A stretch of 64,000 nt of DNA from Pyropia yezoensis (taxonomy: Eukaryota; Rhodophyta; Bangiophyceae; Bangiales; Bangiaceae). Position 1 is the stretch's first letter; each line of letters opens with the position of its first letter. Shown here in pieces: positions 36,337-47,764 of the stretch. Where the stretch lies: assembly GCA_009829735.1 (NCBI GenBank), contig CM020618.1:6698627-6762626 (forward strand), in the 5' to 3' direction. The position numbers and the translations under genes are program-made. Below the pieces are notes generated by a model. That model was not told the DNA's origin and searched no databases. It saw only the letters and a program-made list of their open reading frames with translations.

Positions 36337-37712
36337 CCCTACGGGAAATTTCGGGCAGGATAACCAGGCACACACCTGGATAACCCGTCTATTCCCTCGT
36401 TATCCAGGCAGTTCGATGGAGCTTCACCGAACTGTCCAATGGCGTGCTCTTCAGGATCAACCCGGCTTTATCCGACGGGTCCAAGAAATCGGTCACGCGG
36501 CACATGGCTGGTTCTCCAGGACAGCGGGCTTGCACTCTTCTTTTAGTGGCTGCCATGCTGATCTGGTCACAGAGCCTCACGTGGAGAGTGACACCAGGCA
36601 CACGAGTGAGAGTAGTGAGGCACTTGATCAACTTGCACGGCACCGAGCGGTGGCTGGGCTGTAGGTCTGTGTCGGTGCTGGGGGGTACTTAAATACAGCT
36701 CGTGCTGGAGGGGGGACGTACGCCGAACCTGTCTTCAGGCGCAGGTCGTCGCGCATCTGCATCCTTCGTCGCCTCCGCCTCGAACACGATCTCCGACACG
36801 TACATGATGATAGTGGCATCACCATTTCGCTATGTCTCACACTGCTTGCGATCCGCCCCATGGTATGTTCCTATTTTTTCCCGCTCGTCGGCCATGCACA
36901 ATCGCCGTCTCCCTCCCACCCATCCTCTCTCCTTCCTGCGGATCACTCCCCATCCCCGCCCTCACGCTTTTCCCCACTTCTCTTCTTCGCGCTCACCCTT
37001 CTCTTTCTCCGCCTGCCCCCTTCCACTTCCCGTTGGCTTCGTTTGTCTCGAGGGCTGTGATGAAGTCAAGCGCACACTCTGACGGATGGATCTTGCGTCG
37101 GTACTGTTGTTTGTGACCTCATTTACTTGCCTCCTTTTACTGAGTGATGGTTTACCGCGTGACGGTGGTTTGCACTTCCCCCCGGCATTGCCGTTGATGA
37201 CGTGACCATGTGTTCGTTTTGCCGCGCGCCATCTCGACATTGATTTTTTCTTCCCCCGTGTTTTGCCGTTGATCACATGATCATGTGTCGTTTCCCCTCG
37301 CTCCAACTCTACATCGGTTTGTTCTTCCCCCCCGCTTTGCCGTTTTTGACGTGACCATGTGTTGTTTCCCCCCGTTTTCTTCTGTACTGTTGGTGATGGA
37401 CGTCTTCGCACAGGACGAGCGCACGGATCTGTCTTGGCATTCCCCGACCGGCGGGCGATCTATTTGGCAGTCTTGAGTGCAACTTATAAACAAAAAATTT
37501 TCAAACTCAAACACCATTGGATCGCGTGACAGCTCCCGGGCATTGACAGGCCGCCTCTCGAGACACCGATGCCTGGATATCCAGGCAGATCGGGCTGGAT
37601 ATCCAGTCATGTCGATCGCTGAGGAGCAATGTCAGCCTATCAAAGTCCAGCCGATCCAGGGCCAGGATAACCAGCCACTACCGGGATAACCCGCCCAAAA
37701 TTTCCCGTAGGG
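36337..37712. mobile_element. Non-autonomous DNA-transposon-like element with terminal inverted repeats (1376 bp)
   Basis: The ends are inverted copies: CCCTACGGGAAATTT at 36337 and its complement ending at 37712. Similarity continues inward (GGGCAGGATAACC versus GGGCGGGTTATCC), giving TIRs near 29 bp with a few mismatches. CCG flanks both sides (36334-36336 and 37713-37715), a candidate 3-bp target duplication, though CCG is common here. Subterminal GGATAACC/GGATATCC words recur in both orientations. The interior is AT-richer than the host and has no transposase-like frame, so it should need a transposase from elsewhere. A 3-bp duplication would suit CACTA or Harbinger-type families, but the end sequence does not clearly match either. 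Confidence 0.7.
37186..37375. repeat. Degenerate tandem repeat of about 75 bp (three copies) inside the TIR element
   Basis: The phrase TTGCCGTTGATGACGTGACC recurs with changes near 37188, 37263 and 37337, each followed by ATGTGT and a C/T-rich block. Copies differ at many bases, so the duplication is old. Confidence 0.6.
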
Positions 37713-38392
37713 CCGCCGCCGCCGCCGTCGCCGCCGCCGCCGCTGCCGCTGCTGCCGCCGCCGCCGCTGCCGCCTCCACCGCTGACGGCGGTGCAGGAGA
37801 TGAGGGGAGCGGGCGACCGCCGCCGCCGCCGCCTTCGCGGCTGGTGCTGGTGGAGCCCCACCGCCGGACGCGCAGGCGCCTAGAGGGGCGGGTGGCCCGC
37901 GACGCGGCGGCAGCGGCAGCAGCGGCGGCGGCGACGACAAAGGCCGCGCCCCCTCCCCCCTCCTGCTGCTGCCGCCCATAGAGGTGGTGGACGCGGTTCT
38001 GCCGTCGCTGCCCTCTCCCGACCACGCCTTTGACACCGTCGTCCTCTTCCTCGTCCTCTGCTCGGTGGGCGACGCGGCCGCCCTGGCCGCCGCCGTCGCT
38101 GAGGTGCGGCGGGTGCTGGCCCCCCGCGGGCGGGTGCTGCTCATTGTGCACGTGGCCGCCCCCGACGGCACCGCCGCCGCCCGCCAGCGCCGGTGGGAGG
38201 CGCCGCTGCGGGTGCTGGCAGGCCCCGGCGGCGGGTACACCCTCCGGCAGCAAACGCGCTGCGGGCGGGGGGGGGTGAGTGGGGGGGGTGACCGCGTCGC
38301 GGCTGTCGCACGGGCGGCTCTTTTTTGCGCACGTCGCCGTCGGGGCGGCCACCCTTGGCGAGAAGGAACAGAAGGGGGAGGGGGGGGGATGA

Positions 38393-40144
38393 TGTGGGGG
38401 GGGAGAGTAGGTCGGCAGAGAAGGGGAGGCAGGGGGGTAGGCGGGGGGGGGGGGGGGGGGGGGGGGCCTATACCGTCGCCACCCTCCACTCGGCGTGTCG
38501 CCGCGGCGCCGGCTGTCCGCCGGCGCCCGCGGCTGCGGCGCGACCCGCCTTGAAAGGTCGTCTGCTGCGGCGGCGGTCGCTGCGGTGGCCGCCGCCTCGG
38601 CCGCCACCGCCCGCGCGGCGGCGGCGGAGGCGCGGGCGGCTGCCGCTGCGGTAGCAAAGGGGCTGCCTCTGAGGCGGTATCGGTGGTGGCGCACGCACCA
38701 GCGGCCTTCCCGTACCCCCAGAACTGCCGTGCGGGCCGCCTCCTGCCTTTTAGGTCCACCCACTGCACATCACGGCAGTTCCAAGGTCAAGTGCTGTACC
38801 GATTATAGAACAGTGCACTGAGCTCCCCATTCGCCCCGACCGCCTCGTGCAGCAAATACTTCCCTCGCCGCCTCGTCTCCGCCGTTCCCCGCCCCGCTAG
38901 CCCCCCCCCCCCCCTCATCGCCACCCCCAATCATGACCGCCACAGCAACGGCGGCCAGAGCCGCGGCGGGTGCCCCCCCTACGGCACACCCGCCGCCGCC
39001 GCTGCCGCCGCCGCCGACGACGACGGTGACAGCGTCGGCACCCCCCCCTGGCGGCGCCGCTGCCATCACCGCCGCTGCTGCAGCTAGGTCGCCGGGCATC
39101 CTGCCCGCCGGCGCCGGCGGCCACACGGCCACGACGACGACAGCGGGCGACGCACCCGCCGTCGGGGGGCGGAGGCCGCGGGCGGTAGCGTCGCGGCCCG
39201 CTGGCAGGCGGCCCTGACGGCCATCCCCACCTAACCAGGGAATAGGCGGAAGGGGCGGGGGGTGCCGGCGCCCCCACAGCCCGCGTTGGCTGACAGAGAA
39301 GGCGGGGGGGAGGGGCCAGCAACCGAGGCGGCTGCGAGCAGCAGGCGCCCGGGAAAGGGGGGGCGGCGTCACCCAGGCGCGGCTGGGAAAGATGGTCGTC
39401 TACATGGGGGCGCGCGCGCCCTCTCTGGGTCCGGGGAGTGCGAGTGGGGACGGAGGGGCGGCCGCGGCAGCGCCTGAGGTCGGCAGAGACCGGCAGGGCA
39501 CAGGGGCAGGCTGGACACGGAGAAAAGGAGAGAGATGCCCTAGCTAAGGCAGGAAGCGGAGGGTTCACGCGGCGGCGTGCGGTGGGCAGCAGAGGCCAGC
39601 GTGGCGCTCCGGGGGGAAGCCGATGGCTGACCGGCACGAGTACGCGCGACGGCTCTCGCAGAAAGTCACCTCGTTTCTCAGACTTGATGTCTCTGCTTCG
39701 TCAGCATGGCAGATCAATTTTAATGTAATGATCAACTATCAACTATATTCCAAACAGAGCAATCTTTTCAAAATTGGACACCAAGAGTATTGGTGATGAG
39801 AACCGCAAGCGTTCTGAGGTGGGCCCTACGTGAAAGTCTGTGTCACGTAGTTGTCTGGTAGTTTGCTTATGACAGGCGTGCTGCTGCTGGTGTCTGACTC
39901 GACGAGCCGTCTTCATCCCCGCCCATCGCCTGCTCCTCGATATCGCGGAACCCGGCTGTCAATGCCTATCGTCCTGCCTGTAGCCTCGTGCCATCCCTTG
40001 TTTCCGTCTGACCAACGGTGCTGCCCCTTCTCTGGGAGTGACGGATCGACCTTGTTTGTACTGGCCTGACGCTTGCCCCTTCTCCCACTTCCTGGCTGCT
40101 GCACCTACATCCGCATCCCCCCCCCCGAGGGGGGAGGGGTGACC
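38393..40144. other. Intergenic
   Basis: A G run of about 20 bases lies at 38447-38466. A small plus frame (38933-39217, 94 codons, MTATATAARAAAGAPPT...) follows a C/T-rich leader and could be a short gene or a lost first exon, but has no domain. 39700-40060 is AT-richer. A C/T-rich leader precedes the SAC3 ATG. Confidence 0.45.
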
Positions 40145-41770
40145 ATGGACCCCTTTGGCCCGCCCGGGACTTTTGGAACCCCTCGGCCTGCTTTCCCTCC
40201 CCCCGCCGCTGCACCTGCTGCTAGCGCCGACGCGGCCGGGCCGAGAGGCTTGGGTGGCGGCGCCTTTGGTGGCGCCGTGGCTGGTGGCGGTGGCCCGGCG
40301 GCGGCGGCCACCCCGTTTGGTGCGCCACCGGCCGGGTCGGCGGCCCCCTTTGGTGCTCCGCCGGCCGCATCCGCCGCCCCCTTTGGTGCGCCACCGACCG
40401 CGTCTGCCGCGCCCTTTGGTGCGCCCCCTGCCGCCGCAGCCGCCGCCTTTGGCGCTCCCCCGGCAGCGGCGGGGGTCCCGTTTGGCGCGCCGCTAGTGGC
40501 CGGGGCGGGGACCCCCTTTGGCGCGCCACCACCGGCGGCGGTGGCCACCCCCGCCTTTGGTGGGGTCCCCCCACTTTCCGTAACGTCGTCGGGGGCGGCG
40601 CCGTTTGGGAGCGCCCTGCCGTCCGCCCCCGTTGGCGCTGTCAATGTGGCCGCGGTCCCCTTGGGCGGCCCCCCTACCGGTACGCCAGCGGCGGCCGCGG
40701 CGTTTGGTGCACCCGCCGTCACTGGTGCGGCCAGTGGCGCGCCGTTTGGGGCGCCCGCGCCCGCGGGCGGCAGCGCCCCAGGGGGCGGACTTTTTGCGCC
40801 AACCACCGCCTCTGGCGGCGGCGCGGCGTTTGGCGCCCCCGCCGGCACGAGTGGGGGCTCCCCATTTGGGTTGCCCGCGGCCACCCCCGTCGCCACTGCA
40901 CCCGTCTCTGCTGCTGCCGCCGCGGCCGCCGGGCGAGCGTTTGGGTTTGGCGGCCCGCCGGGGGGTGGCGGTGGGCCACCCCCCGTGGCGGGCCCCAGCA
41001 CGGCCACCCGCTCCCCCGCGCCCATGACCGATGAATCTGGCCAGGGCTCCTACTTTGCCGCGGGCGTGGCGATTCGCCCCGGCGGTGGCGGCGGTGGGGG
41101 TGGTTTTGGTGGGGCGCCCCCGCCGGGCGCCGCCACCTCTACGCCGTCCTTTCCATCATTACTGGGCGGCGTTGCGGGCGAAACCCCTACTGCCAATGCC
41201 GGTGGCGGTGCCTTTGGCAAACCCCCGTCGGCTGCGTCAGCTGTCCCGGCAGTTGGATGGGGGGGCCTCCCCTCGGGGGGTGGCCATGGCGGCGATGCGC
41301 CGGCGTTTGGGGCTCCATCCGGCGGCCGGCCGCCACCCCCGGCGGGGTTGTCGGGCTCGGCAGCTTTTGGTGGCGGCGGCGCGGGGGCGGCGGCGCCTCC
41401 CACGGCCTCGGGCGCCTTTGGGGCGGCAGGCGCAGCAGCAATACCGGCGCCAGCGGCGACATCGGCCGGGGCGGCGCCTGGCGGCGGGGTGCTTGGGAGG
41501 GGGGCTGCGGCCGCTGCCAGCCGCGGCGGTGGGCGCGGCGGCGGGCGTGGCGGTGGGCGCGGAGCCGCGGCCGCTGGTCGCGGGAAAGGGGGGAGCACCG
41601 ACGGCGAGCCACGGTTGTTCACGCACAAAGTTTACGTGCGTCCTGGTCTGGAGGCCGCGGCGGATGCAAGGGGGAAGGGCGCACCGGTGGGAGGACGAAA
41701 GGAAGGAGCTGCGTGGGGGGGGACGGCCGCTGGGGCTGCCGGCCGTGGTGGCGGCGGCAGCAGCAGCGGC

Positions 41771-41801
<31 letters not shown>

Positions 41802-44228
41802 GCGGCGGCGGCGGTGGCGGCGGTGGCGGCGGTGGCGGCGGTGGCGGGTCTGATGCTGGCGCGCCTGGTGGGCCGGGCGCCCATGACCGTGACGGCGGGA
41901 GCACCGCAAATGAGGACGACCGAGGGGGTGGAGGTGGGCGCCGTCGCCGCCGGGGGGGAGGGGGGCGTGACGTTGCTGACAGGGGAGGCGGCAGCGGTGC
42001 CCCGGATGGTGGCGGCGAGGGAGGGGGGGCGGCCGCACTGGACCCCGTAGGCGGCAAGGCGGCAGACCGCGCGGCAAGACGTCAGCGCTTTGCATCGACC
42101 ACCCTTCCTGCTGACGGAGATGGGAGCGGCGGCGGCAGCGGTGGCGGCGGCGGGGCCCCGTCATCTGGCGGCAACGGGGGCGGCGCCCACCCCCCGGCGC
42201 GGGCCACCCTCCCCGACGCGACGCTGCTGGTGGGCACCTGTGCGGACATGTGCCCGCCCGCCGAGCGGGCGGCGCGCACCGCCGCCCACGACCTGTCTCC
42301 CCTGGAGCGGCTGGCCGGGTCGCCCACCTACGCCGCCGACCCGGCGCGGACGGTCAAAAAGTACGCGCGGTCCGCAGCGGCCGCCGAGGCGCCGTCGCCA
42401 TCGTCGGTCCGGCCGCCGCCGGTGCTGGCCCGCACGCTCGCCCACCTGGTGAGCGTTGCCGACACGCCCCCCGCCGAGCACTCCTTCCTAGAGGTGTACG
42501 CCTTCCTCCGAGACCGGCTGCGGGGGATCCGCCAGGACGCGGTGCTGCAGGGCCTGGCGGGCCCCCTGGCGGTCCGCGCGCACGAGGTGAGCGCCCGCTT
42601 TCACATCCTCGGTGGTGGCCGGCTCAGCGGCGTCGCGACGGTCTCAGAGGGCTACTCGGCCAAGCAAAACGCAGACCTGCTGGACAAGTGCCTCGTGTCG
42701 CTCCGCGACCTGTACGACCGTCGCCGCCGCGCGGCGGCGTCGGGGCGGCGCCCGCCGCTAACCGCCGCCGAGGACGCGGCCGAGGCCGAAATGACCGCCT
42801 ATGGGGTGCTGTCCAACCCCGCGCCGTGGGCCATCGCCGGGCTGCTCCGCGGCGCGCCCGCGGCGATGCTCGCCGCCCCCCCCGTGCGGTGGTCGCTGTC
42901 CTTGGCGGCTGGCCTGGCCGGCGGCGGCGACGGCGGGGTGGTGGACGCGCCGCGGGTGCTGGCGGGCCTCGACACGGCGCCCTACCTCCCCGCGTGCCTC
43001 CTCGCCGCGCACCTCCCGCGGGTGCGCGCGGCGGTGCTGGGCGTGGCCAACCGGGTGGTGGGCCGGGGGCGCGAGGGGGAGGTCCTCCCCCTGTGGGAGC
43101 TCGTCGACGGCCTGTGGGTGGACGACGCGGCGGCGGCCGAGGCGGTGGCCGTCCACCATGGGCTGTTGGTGGAGGAGGGCGGCATCCGCACCCGCTCCGA
43201 CGCGTTTGTGGGCGCCCCCCCGACGCCGTGGGGGGAGGGGGGCGTCGCGGCGCGGCTGGCGGCCAAGGCGGGTGGCCGTGCCATGTCCGCCCACCTCGAC
43301 GGGGGGGGGGGTTTGCGGGCTGGCAGGAGGCGGGGGGGGGCGTGTGGGGGCTGCACCTGGGGCGAGGGGCCGCCCCCCACGGGGAGGGGGGGGGGGCGCG
43401 GCCTGCCGCCCCGCGCACCACATGGGCGGCGCGGCTGGCCGCCGCTGCCGCCGCCTCTCCCACTCGTGCACTCCACCCCGCCGCCGCCGCCAATGCCGCC
43501 GCCGTGGGCGGGCCATCCCCGTTTGGCGGCCGCCCGGGGGTGGCGGCGCTGCTGGGCGGCGCCGCCACCGCTGGCGGCGCGGCGACGGGCGGTGGCGCCG
43601 GTGCCGATACGGCAAGGGCGCCCACCGCCTGGGGGGCGCCGTCGCCGCTCGGCGCCGTCGCCCCCGCCCAGGCGGCGGCGCCCTCGTTTGGCGCCGCCGC
43701 TCGGCGAGGGGCGGCGGCGGCCCCGCTGGGCGCGCCACCGTCAGCGTGGCCGCCGCCGCCGGCCGGCGTCGCCGCGCCCGCGGCGCCGCTGCCAGCTTCC
43801 GTGGCGGCGGCGGGGCTGTCCCTCCCCGGGCGGGCGCCCGCCAGTGGCGGCGCCGCCGCCGCTGCCGCTGCCGCCGCTGCCACCTCCGCGACGGCCGCGT
43901 CCAAGACGGCCGCCGCGGCGCGTGCGGCGGCGGCACGCGCGGCGGTACCCACCCCCCCCGCTGCCCCTCCCTCCCCCCTGCGCCCCCTCCCCCCCCCCCC
44001 CCCTCGCCCACCACCGCCGCCGCCGCGGCGGCCGCGGCAGCCGCCGCGGCGGCCCGCCGCCGCTCTCGTGCCGCGGCGGCCGACCGGTTGGCCGCCGCTG
44101 CGGCCGCCGCGCGTGCCGCGGCGGCGGCGGCCGACGACCGGGCGGGCGCCCTCCGCCGCCGCGCGGGGGACCTGCGGCTCGCCGCGGGGCTGGCCGCGGC
44201 CGTCGACGAGGCGGCCGCCCCACCGGCC

Positions 44229-44261
<33 letters not shown>

Positions 44262-44554
44262 GAGAGGGGGGGTGATGGGGACGCTACCGCCGCCGACACT
44301 GTTGCGGCGGCGATCGCGGCGGCCGACCCGGTCGGCGCGGCGGCGGGGCTACCCCCGCTGGGCGGGGGGGTGGGCGCCGCTGCCGCCGCCGCCGCCGCCG
44401 CTGAGGCGCGCGTCGTGGGCATTGCGGCGCTGGTCGTTGAGGTGGCGGGGCTAGGCGTTTCCGACGACTCGGCGGCGGCGCCCTCGCCCGCCGCCGGCCG
44501 CCGCGGCTCACCGCCGTCCCCATCCGCTGCCGACGCTGCCGACGCTGCCGACGC

Positions 44555-44599
<45 letters not shown>

Positions 44600-46339
44600 C
44601 GTCGGCGGCGGCGGCGGCGGTGGCGGCGTCGGCGGGGGGGGCGGCATCCGCCGCCCCCCCGTTGCCCCCTCGCGCCTGAGCGCCGACGCGGACCGGTGGC
44701 GGGCCGACGCGCTGGCCCGGCTGGGCGCCGCCGCCGACCGGGCGGGCGCAGTGGTTGCCGCCGCGGGGGCGGTGTGTGGGGGCGCTCGTGCCGAGGGCCT
44801 CCGCCGCCAGAGCCTGGACGCGGCCGTGCGGGGGGCCGGCGCCGCGGGGGGGCGGCCGGCGGCGGCCGCGGCCTCCTGGGGGGGGGGGGTGCCGGGGGGG
44901 GGGCGATGCGCCGTCCGTCGCTGGGGGGGGTGGGGGGGGGTCCCCCCGCCCGGCGGCGGCGCTCGCCCGCAAGCGCCGCCGCTCGTACCGGGGCGCCGCG
45001 CTGGCGGCGCTCGGCGCCCCCAGTGACGAAGGGGACACGGACGACGACGACGCTCGAGGCGACGCGCTTCCCCTTCCATCCTCAGCGGCGGTCGCCGCGA
45101 CGGGCGTGGTGGCCAGCCCCCGCCGCGCCCCTGCTGTCCCCGCCGACGGCGGGGCCGGCCCGTCCTCGGTGCTGGCGCTCCTCGCCGCCGCCGCCGCCTC
45201 GGCGGGACGCCGCACCCTCCACGTGCGGCTGGTGGACCCCCCCCCCTCCCCCCCCCCCGTGAGGAGCGGCGGCGGCCGCGCCGCCGCTGCCGCCGCGACC
45301 TCGCCGCCGCGGCACTCCGTATGGGCGGCCCGCGCGCTGCCGCCGCTGCCCGTCGCCGCCCGCGTCGGCACCGTTTACATCACCGTCACCGCGGGCGGCG
45401 CGGCGGCGGCGGCGGCGGCGGCGGGGGCTCCCCCGCCGCCGCCGCCGCCGTCGCTGCTGCTGCTGTGCCTGCCCGGCGGGGGGGGGGCGGGGGGGCGCCG
45501 CCGCCCGCCCCCGCCGCTGTCGGCCACCGCTGCCGCGGCGATGCGCGCGGCGGTCGTTGCTGCTGCCACCGCGGGTGGCGGCGGCGGCGGCGGGCGGTCC
45601 GCCACTCCCCCCCCCCCCTGCCGTTGTTGGTGGTGTCCCCGCACGTGCCGTACCTGGCTGCCTCCCCCCCCCGCCGCCCCCCCAACTGGGCCTAGCCCCC
45701 CTCCTCGCGGACCACACCCTCGCGACCGTCACGCACGTGGCGGTGCACCCGGCGGTGCCGCCGCCCCCACGGGCGGCGGCCGCCCTCGCCGCCGCCGCCG
45801 CCACCGCCGTCGCGGCGGCGCCGGCGGAGCCGCCCACCGTGGCGGTGGCGGCGGGGGACCTGGCCGTCGCGGCGGGCCTCGCCGCCGCTGCCGCCCTGCA
45901 CGACGGCGCGGGGGTGGCAGAGGCGGCTGCTGCCATCACGGGGGGGTGGCGGCGGGTGGCGGCGGGGGTGCGCGCCGCGGCCGCCGCTGGGGGGGGCGGC
46001 GGCGAACGGGTCGCCGACGCCATGGACGCTCGCCTGGTGCTGCCGCCGCCCCCGCCGCCACGTGGGGGGGGGGGTGGCAGGGCGGCCTACCTCACCACCC
46101 TCTCCCGGCTGGCGCGGGGTGGCGGCGGCGGCAAGGCCGCCGCCACCGCCGCCGCCGACGGCGCCCACGGAGGGCCGGGGGGGGGCGCTGCCGCCGACGA
46201 GGATGGGGAGGTGCAGCTGGGGTCCGCCATTGGGCGGCTGCTGCCGGCGCTGGTGGCGGCGCTGCTGGGGGGGGTGGAGGGTACCCGCGTGCTGGCGCCG
46301 GCGGGGGGAGGGGGGGGGTGGCGCGCATTTGGGGGGTGA
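40145..46339 (+). CDS. SAC3: SAC3/GANP (MCM3AP-like) mRNA-export scaffold with N-terminal FG repeats; frame changes at homopolymers
   Basis: From ATG 40145 the first 500 residues carry many PFGAPP/AFGAP nucleoporin-type FG repeats in an Ala/Gly/Pro matrix. An RG-rich segment ([10 protein letters not shown], near 41520) and a Gly/acidic linker follow. The SAC3 core (42228-43270) reads GTCADMCPPAERAAR, LSPLERL, TVKKYARSAA, HSFLEVYAFLRDRLRGIRQD, HILGGG, NADLLDKCLVSLRDLYDRR and EMTAYGVLSNPA. After it the sensible frame moves from one to another at a G run (about 43299), a C run (about 43990), a G run (about 44880-44940), a C run (about 45608) and a C run (about 45668), ending with TGA at 46337. 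The later pieces (more FG, coiled Ala/Arg helices, then LLLLCLPGG, PLLVVSPHVPYLA and APLLADHTLATVTHVAVHP) fit the C-terminal half of GANP. Total about 2065 residues, similar to GANP. It probably scaffolds TREX-2 at the nuclear pore. The breaks look like mis-sized homopolymers. Confidence 0.8.
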
Positions 46340-46749
46340 CGGGCGAAGGGGGTGGGTGGCATTGCGAGGGGGAGGGAGGGGGAGGGGGACGCTGGCTCCA
46401 GGGGTGGGGGGGAGAACCGTGGGCGGTGGCACCGTTCTGAGGAGGTCGGCGGTGGCACCGTTCTGAGGAGGTCGGCGGTGGGAGCGAGCGGTGTCCAAGC
46501 GGCACACTTCTCCCTGGTGGGAAAGGTCCCTAGCCAGGGCACCCACGGAAACCAATGGTCCGAGCATGGAAAACAATGGATACGTCTATTCACAGCGTGT
46601 CTCGCTCAGCGGTCTCACAGCACAAGCGCAAGCGTCAATCCAATCACGCGCCCCCATCCACCCTCCCCACCCCTCCCCCTCCTCCCCCCCTCACTTGTCA
46701 CGTCATCCAGTGGCAACGGCGCCTTCTTGCGAGCAGCAGCAGCCTTCAT
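46340..46749. other. Spacer between convergent SAC3 and ISCU genes
   Basis: Contains a 26-bp direct repeat (GGCGGTGGCACCGTTCTGAGG; copies at 46422 and 46448, a third truncated at 46474) just past the SAC3 stop. No gene. Confidence 0.6.
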
Positions 46750-47764
46750 TTAGGCGGCCGCCACCTTGACCGTCTCCGCCGCGGCGGCCTGCTTCCCCTT
46801 AACGTCCTTGATAGCCGCCCGGATGGCGTCCTCGGCAAGCATCGAGCAGTGGAGCTTCACCGGTGGCAGCCGCAGCTCCTTGGCAATGTCCCGGTTCTTG
46901 ATGCCCCCCGCCTCGGCGAGGCCCTTGCCCTTGATCCACTCGGTGGCGAGGGAGGACGACGCGATCGCGCTGCCACAGCCAAACGTCTTAAACACCGACT
47001 CGGTGATGGTGCCCGTGTCGGGGTCCACCCGGATCTGCAGCTTCATCACGTCCCCGCAGGCGGGCGCGCCAACGAGGCCAGTGCCCACATTCACGTCCGT
47101 CTTGTCCATGCTCCCCACATTCCTGTCAGGTGGGGGAAGACATGCGCAGCAAGCGACGGGGGGGGGGGGGAGGGGCGTACGCACGGGCGACGAGCAGACA
47201 CGGCCGAGTCCGGTGGGAACAGCCCAACACAGGGTCCGTCAAGGGCACAGACCAAAGACCCAAAGAACGGCATGGATGTGAGAACAAAGAACTCGCGCAC
47301 ACAAACACAAAGGCGAGGTCGACTATGGCAAACAGCAGTGGGAGGGCGCCAGTCGGGAAATGCAGGCACCCCCCCGGCAGCGGAACGCAGCAGGCGCAGG
47401 CCAGCAGCCAAAGCCGAGCAAGCTTACTGCGCCCCCCCCCGCCCCAACCGTCGCGGCAGGACGTCTCCCGTTCCACCAGCGGGCTGTACCCAGCCAGCTA
47501 GACTCAACAAAAAAAAGAAAAAATAAACCAGGCGGCCGCAACCCCCCCAGCCCAACCCCCCTTTCGTCCCAACGGCGGCGCAAGTCCACCCCCACACTAC
47601 CGACCCCCGGCCCACACCACGTACCTTGGGTTGTCATAATGGTCAATGACGTTGGCATGGTAAGCCCGCGCGCCCGCCACGCCCGCGGGCGCAGCGACAG
47701 ACCGGCCGGCCGCCGCCGCCCGTGACACGGACGCCACCGCCAGGGCGGTGCGGAGGAGCGACAT
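46750..47764 (-). CDS. ISCU: Mitochondrial iron-sulfur cluster scaffold ISCU (two exons)
   Basis: Exon 1 is 47764-47625, exon 2 is 47122-46750; the intron (47624-47123, 502 bp) starts GTACGT, ends CAG and splits the Arg codon of DNPRNVGS. The product is 170 residues. Residues 1-33 are basic and Ala/Ser-rich, a mitochondrial presequence. The mature part is highly conserved: YHANVIDHYDNPRNVGSMD, GLVGAPACGDVMKLQIRVD, FKTFGCGSAIASSSLATEW and ELRLPPVKLHCSMLAEDAI. The three cluster-ligand cysteines (in PACGD, GCGSA and LHCSM), the Asp after the first, and the LPPVK chaperone-recognition motif are all intact. It assembles [2Fe-2S] clusters delivered by the Nfs1-Isd11 complex. The upstream region is shared with the divergent gene at 48332. 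Confidence 0.97.

Larger units (their letters stand above)
36042..38392 (+). pseudogene. METTL7-like SAM-dependent methyltransferase, interrupted by a DNA element
   Basis: N-terminal part (ATG 36042, preceded by a pyrimidine leader): a DALYAATHIETATLGPRRRALL block, then motif I VLEVGAGEG for S-adenosylmethionine binding and IRHYRAV. Downstream of the inserted element, family blocks resume: LVLVEPHRRTRRRLEGRV (from 37838), EVVDAVLPSLPSPDHAFDTV, VLFLVLCSVGDAAAL, EVRRVLAPRGRVLLIVHVAA and RWEAPLRVLAGPGGGYTLRQQTRC. A FFAHVAVGAAT segment in another frame ends with a stop at 38390-38392. Three kinds of damage are visible: an in-frame TAG inside motif I (36210-36212), the 1376-bp insertion, and frame changes at C and G runs (about 37940-37960, 38264-38290). 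The homopolymer shifts may be assembly errors, as in neighbours, but the stop and insertion argue for a dead gene. An alternative is that the element lies in an unrecognised intron; I see no GTACGT donor nearby. Confidence 0.6.

Noticed and set aside
42624-45079. Long minus-strand frames over the SAC3 gene
   Set aside because: Arg/Pro-rich antisense reading with no domain, whereas the plus strand carries SAC3 motifs.
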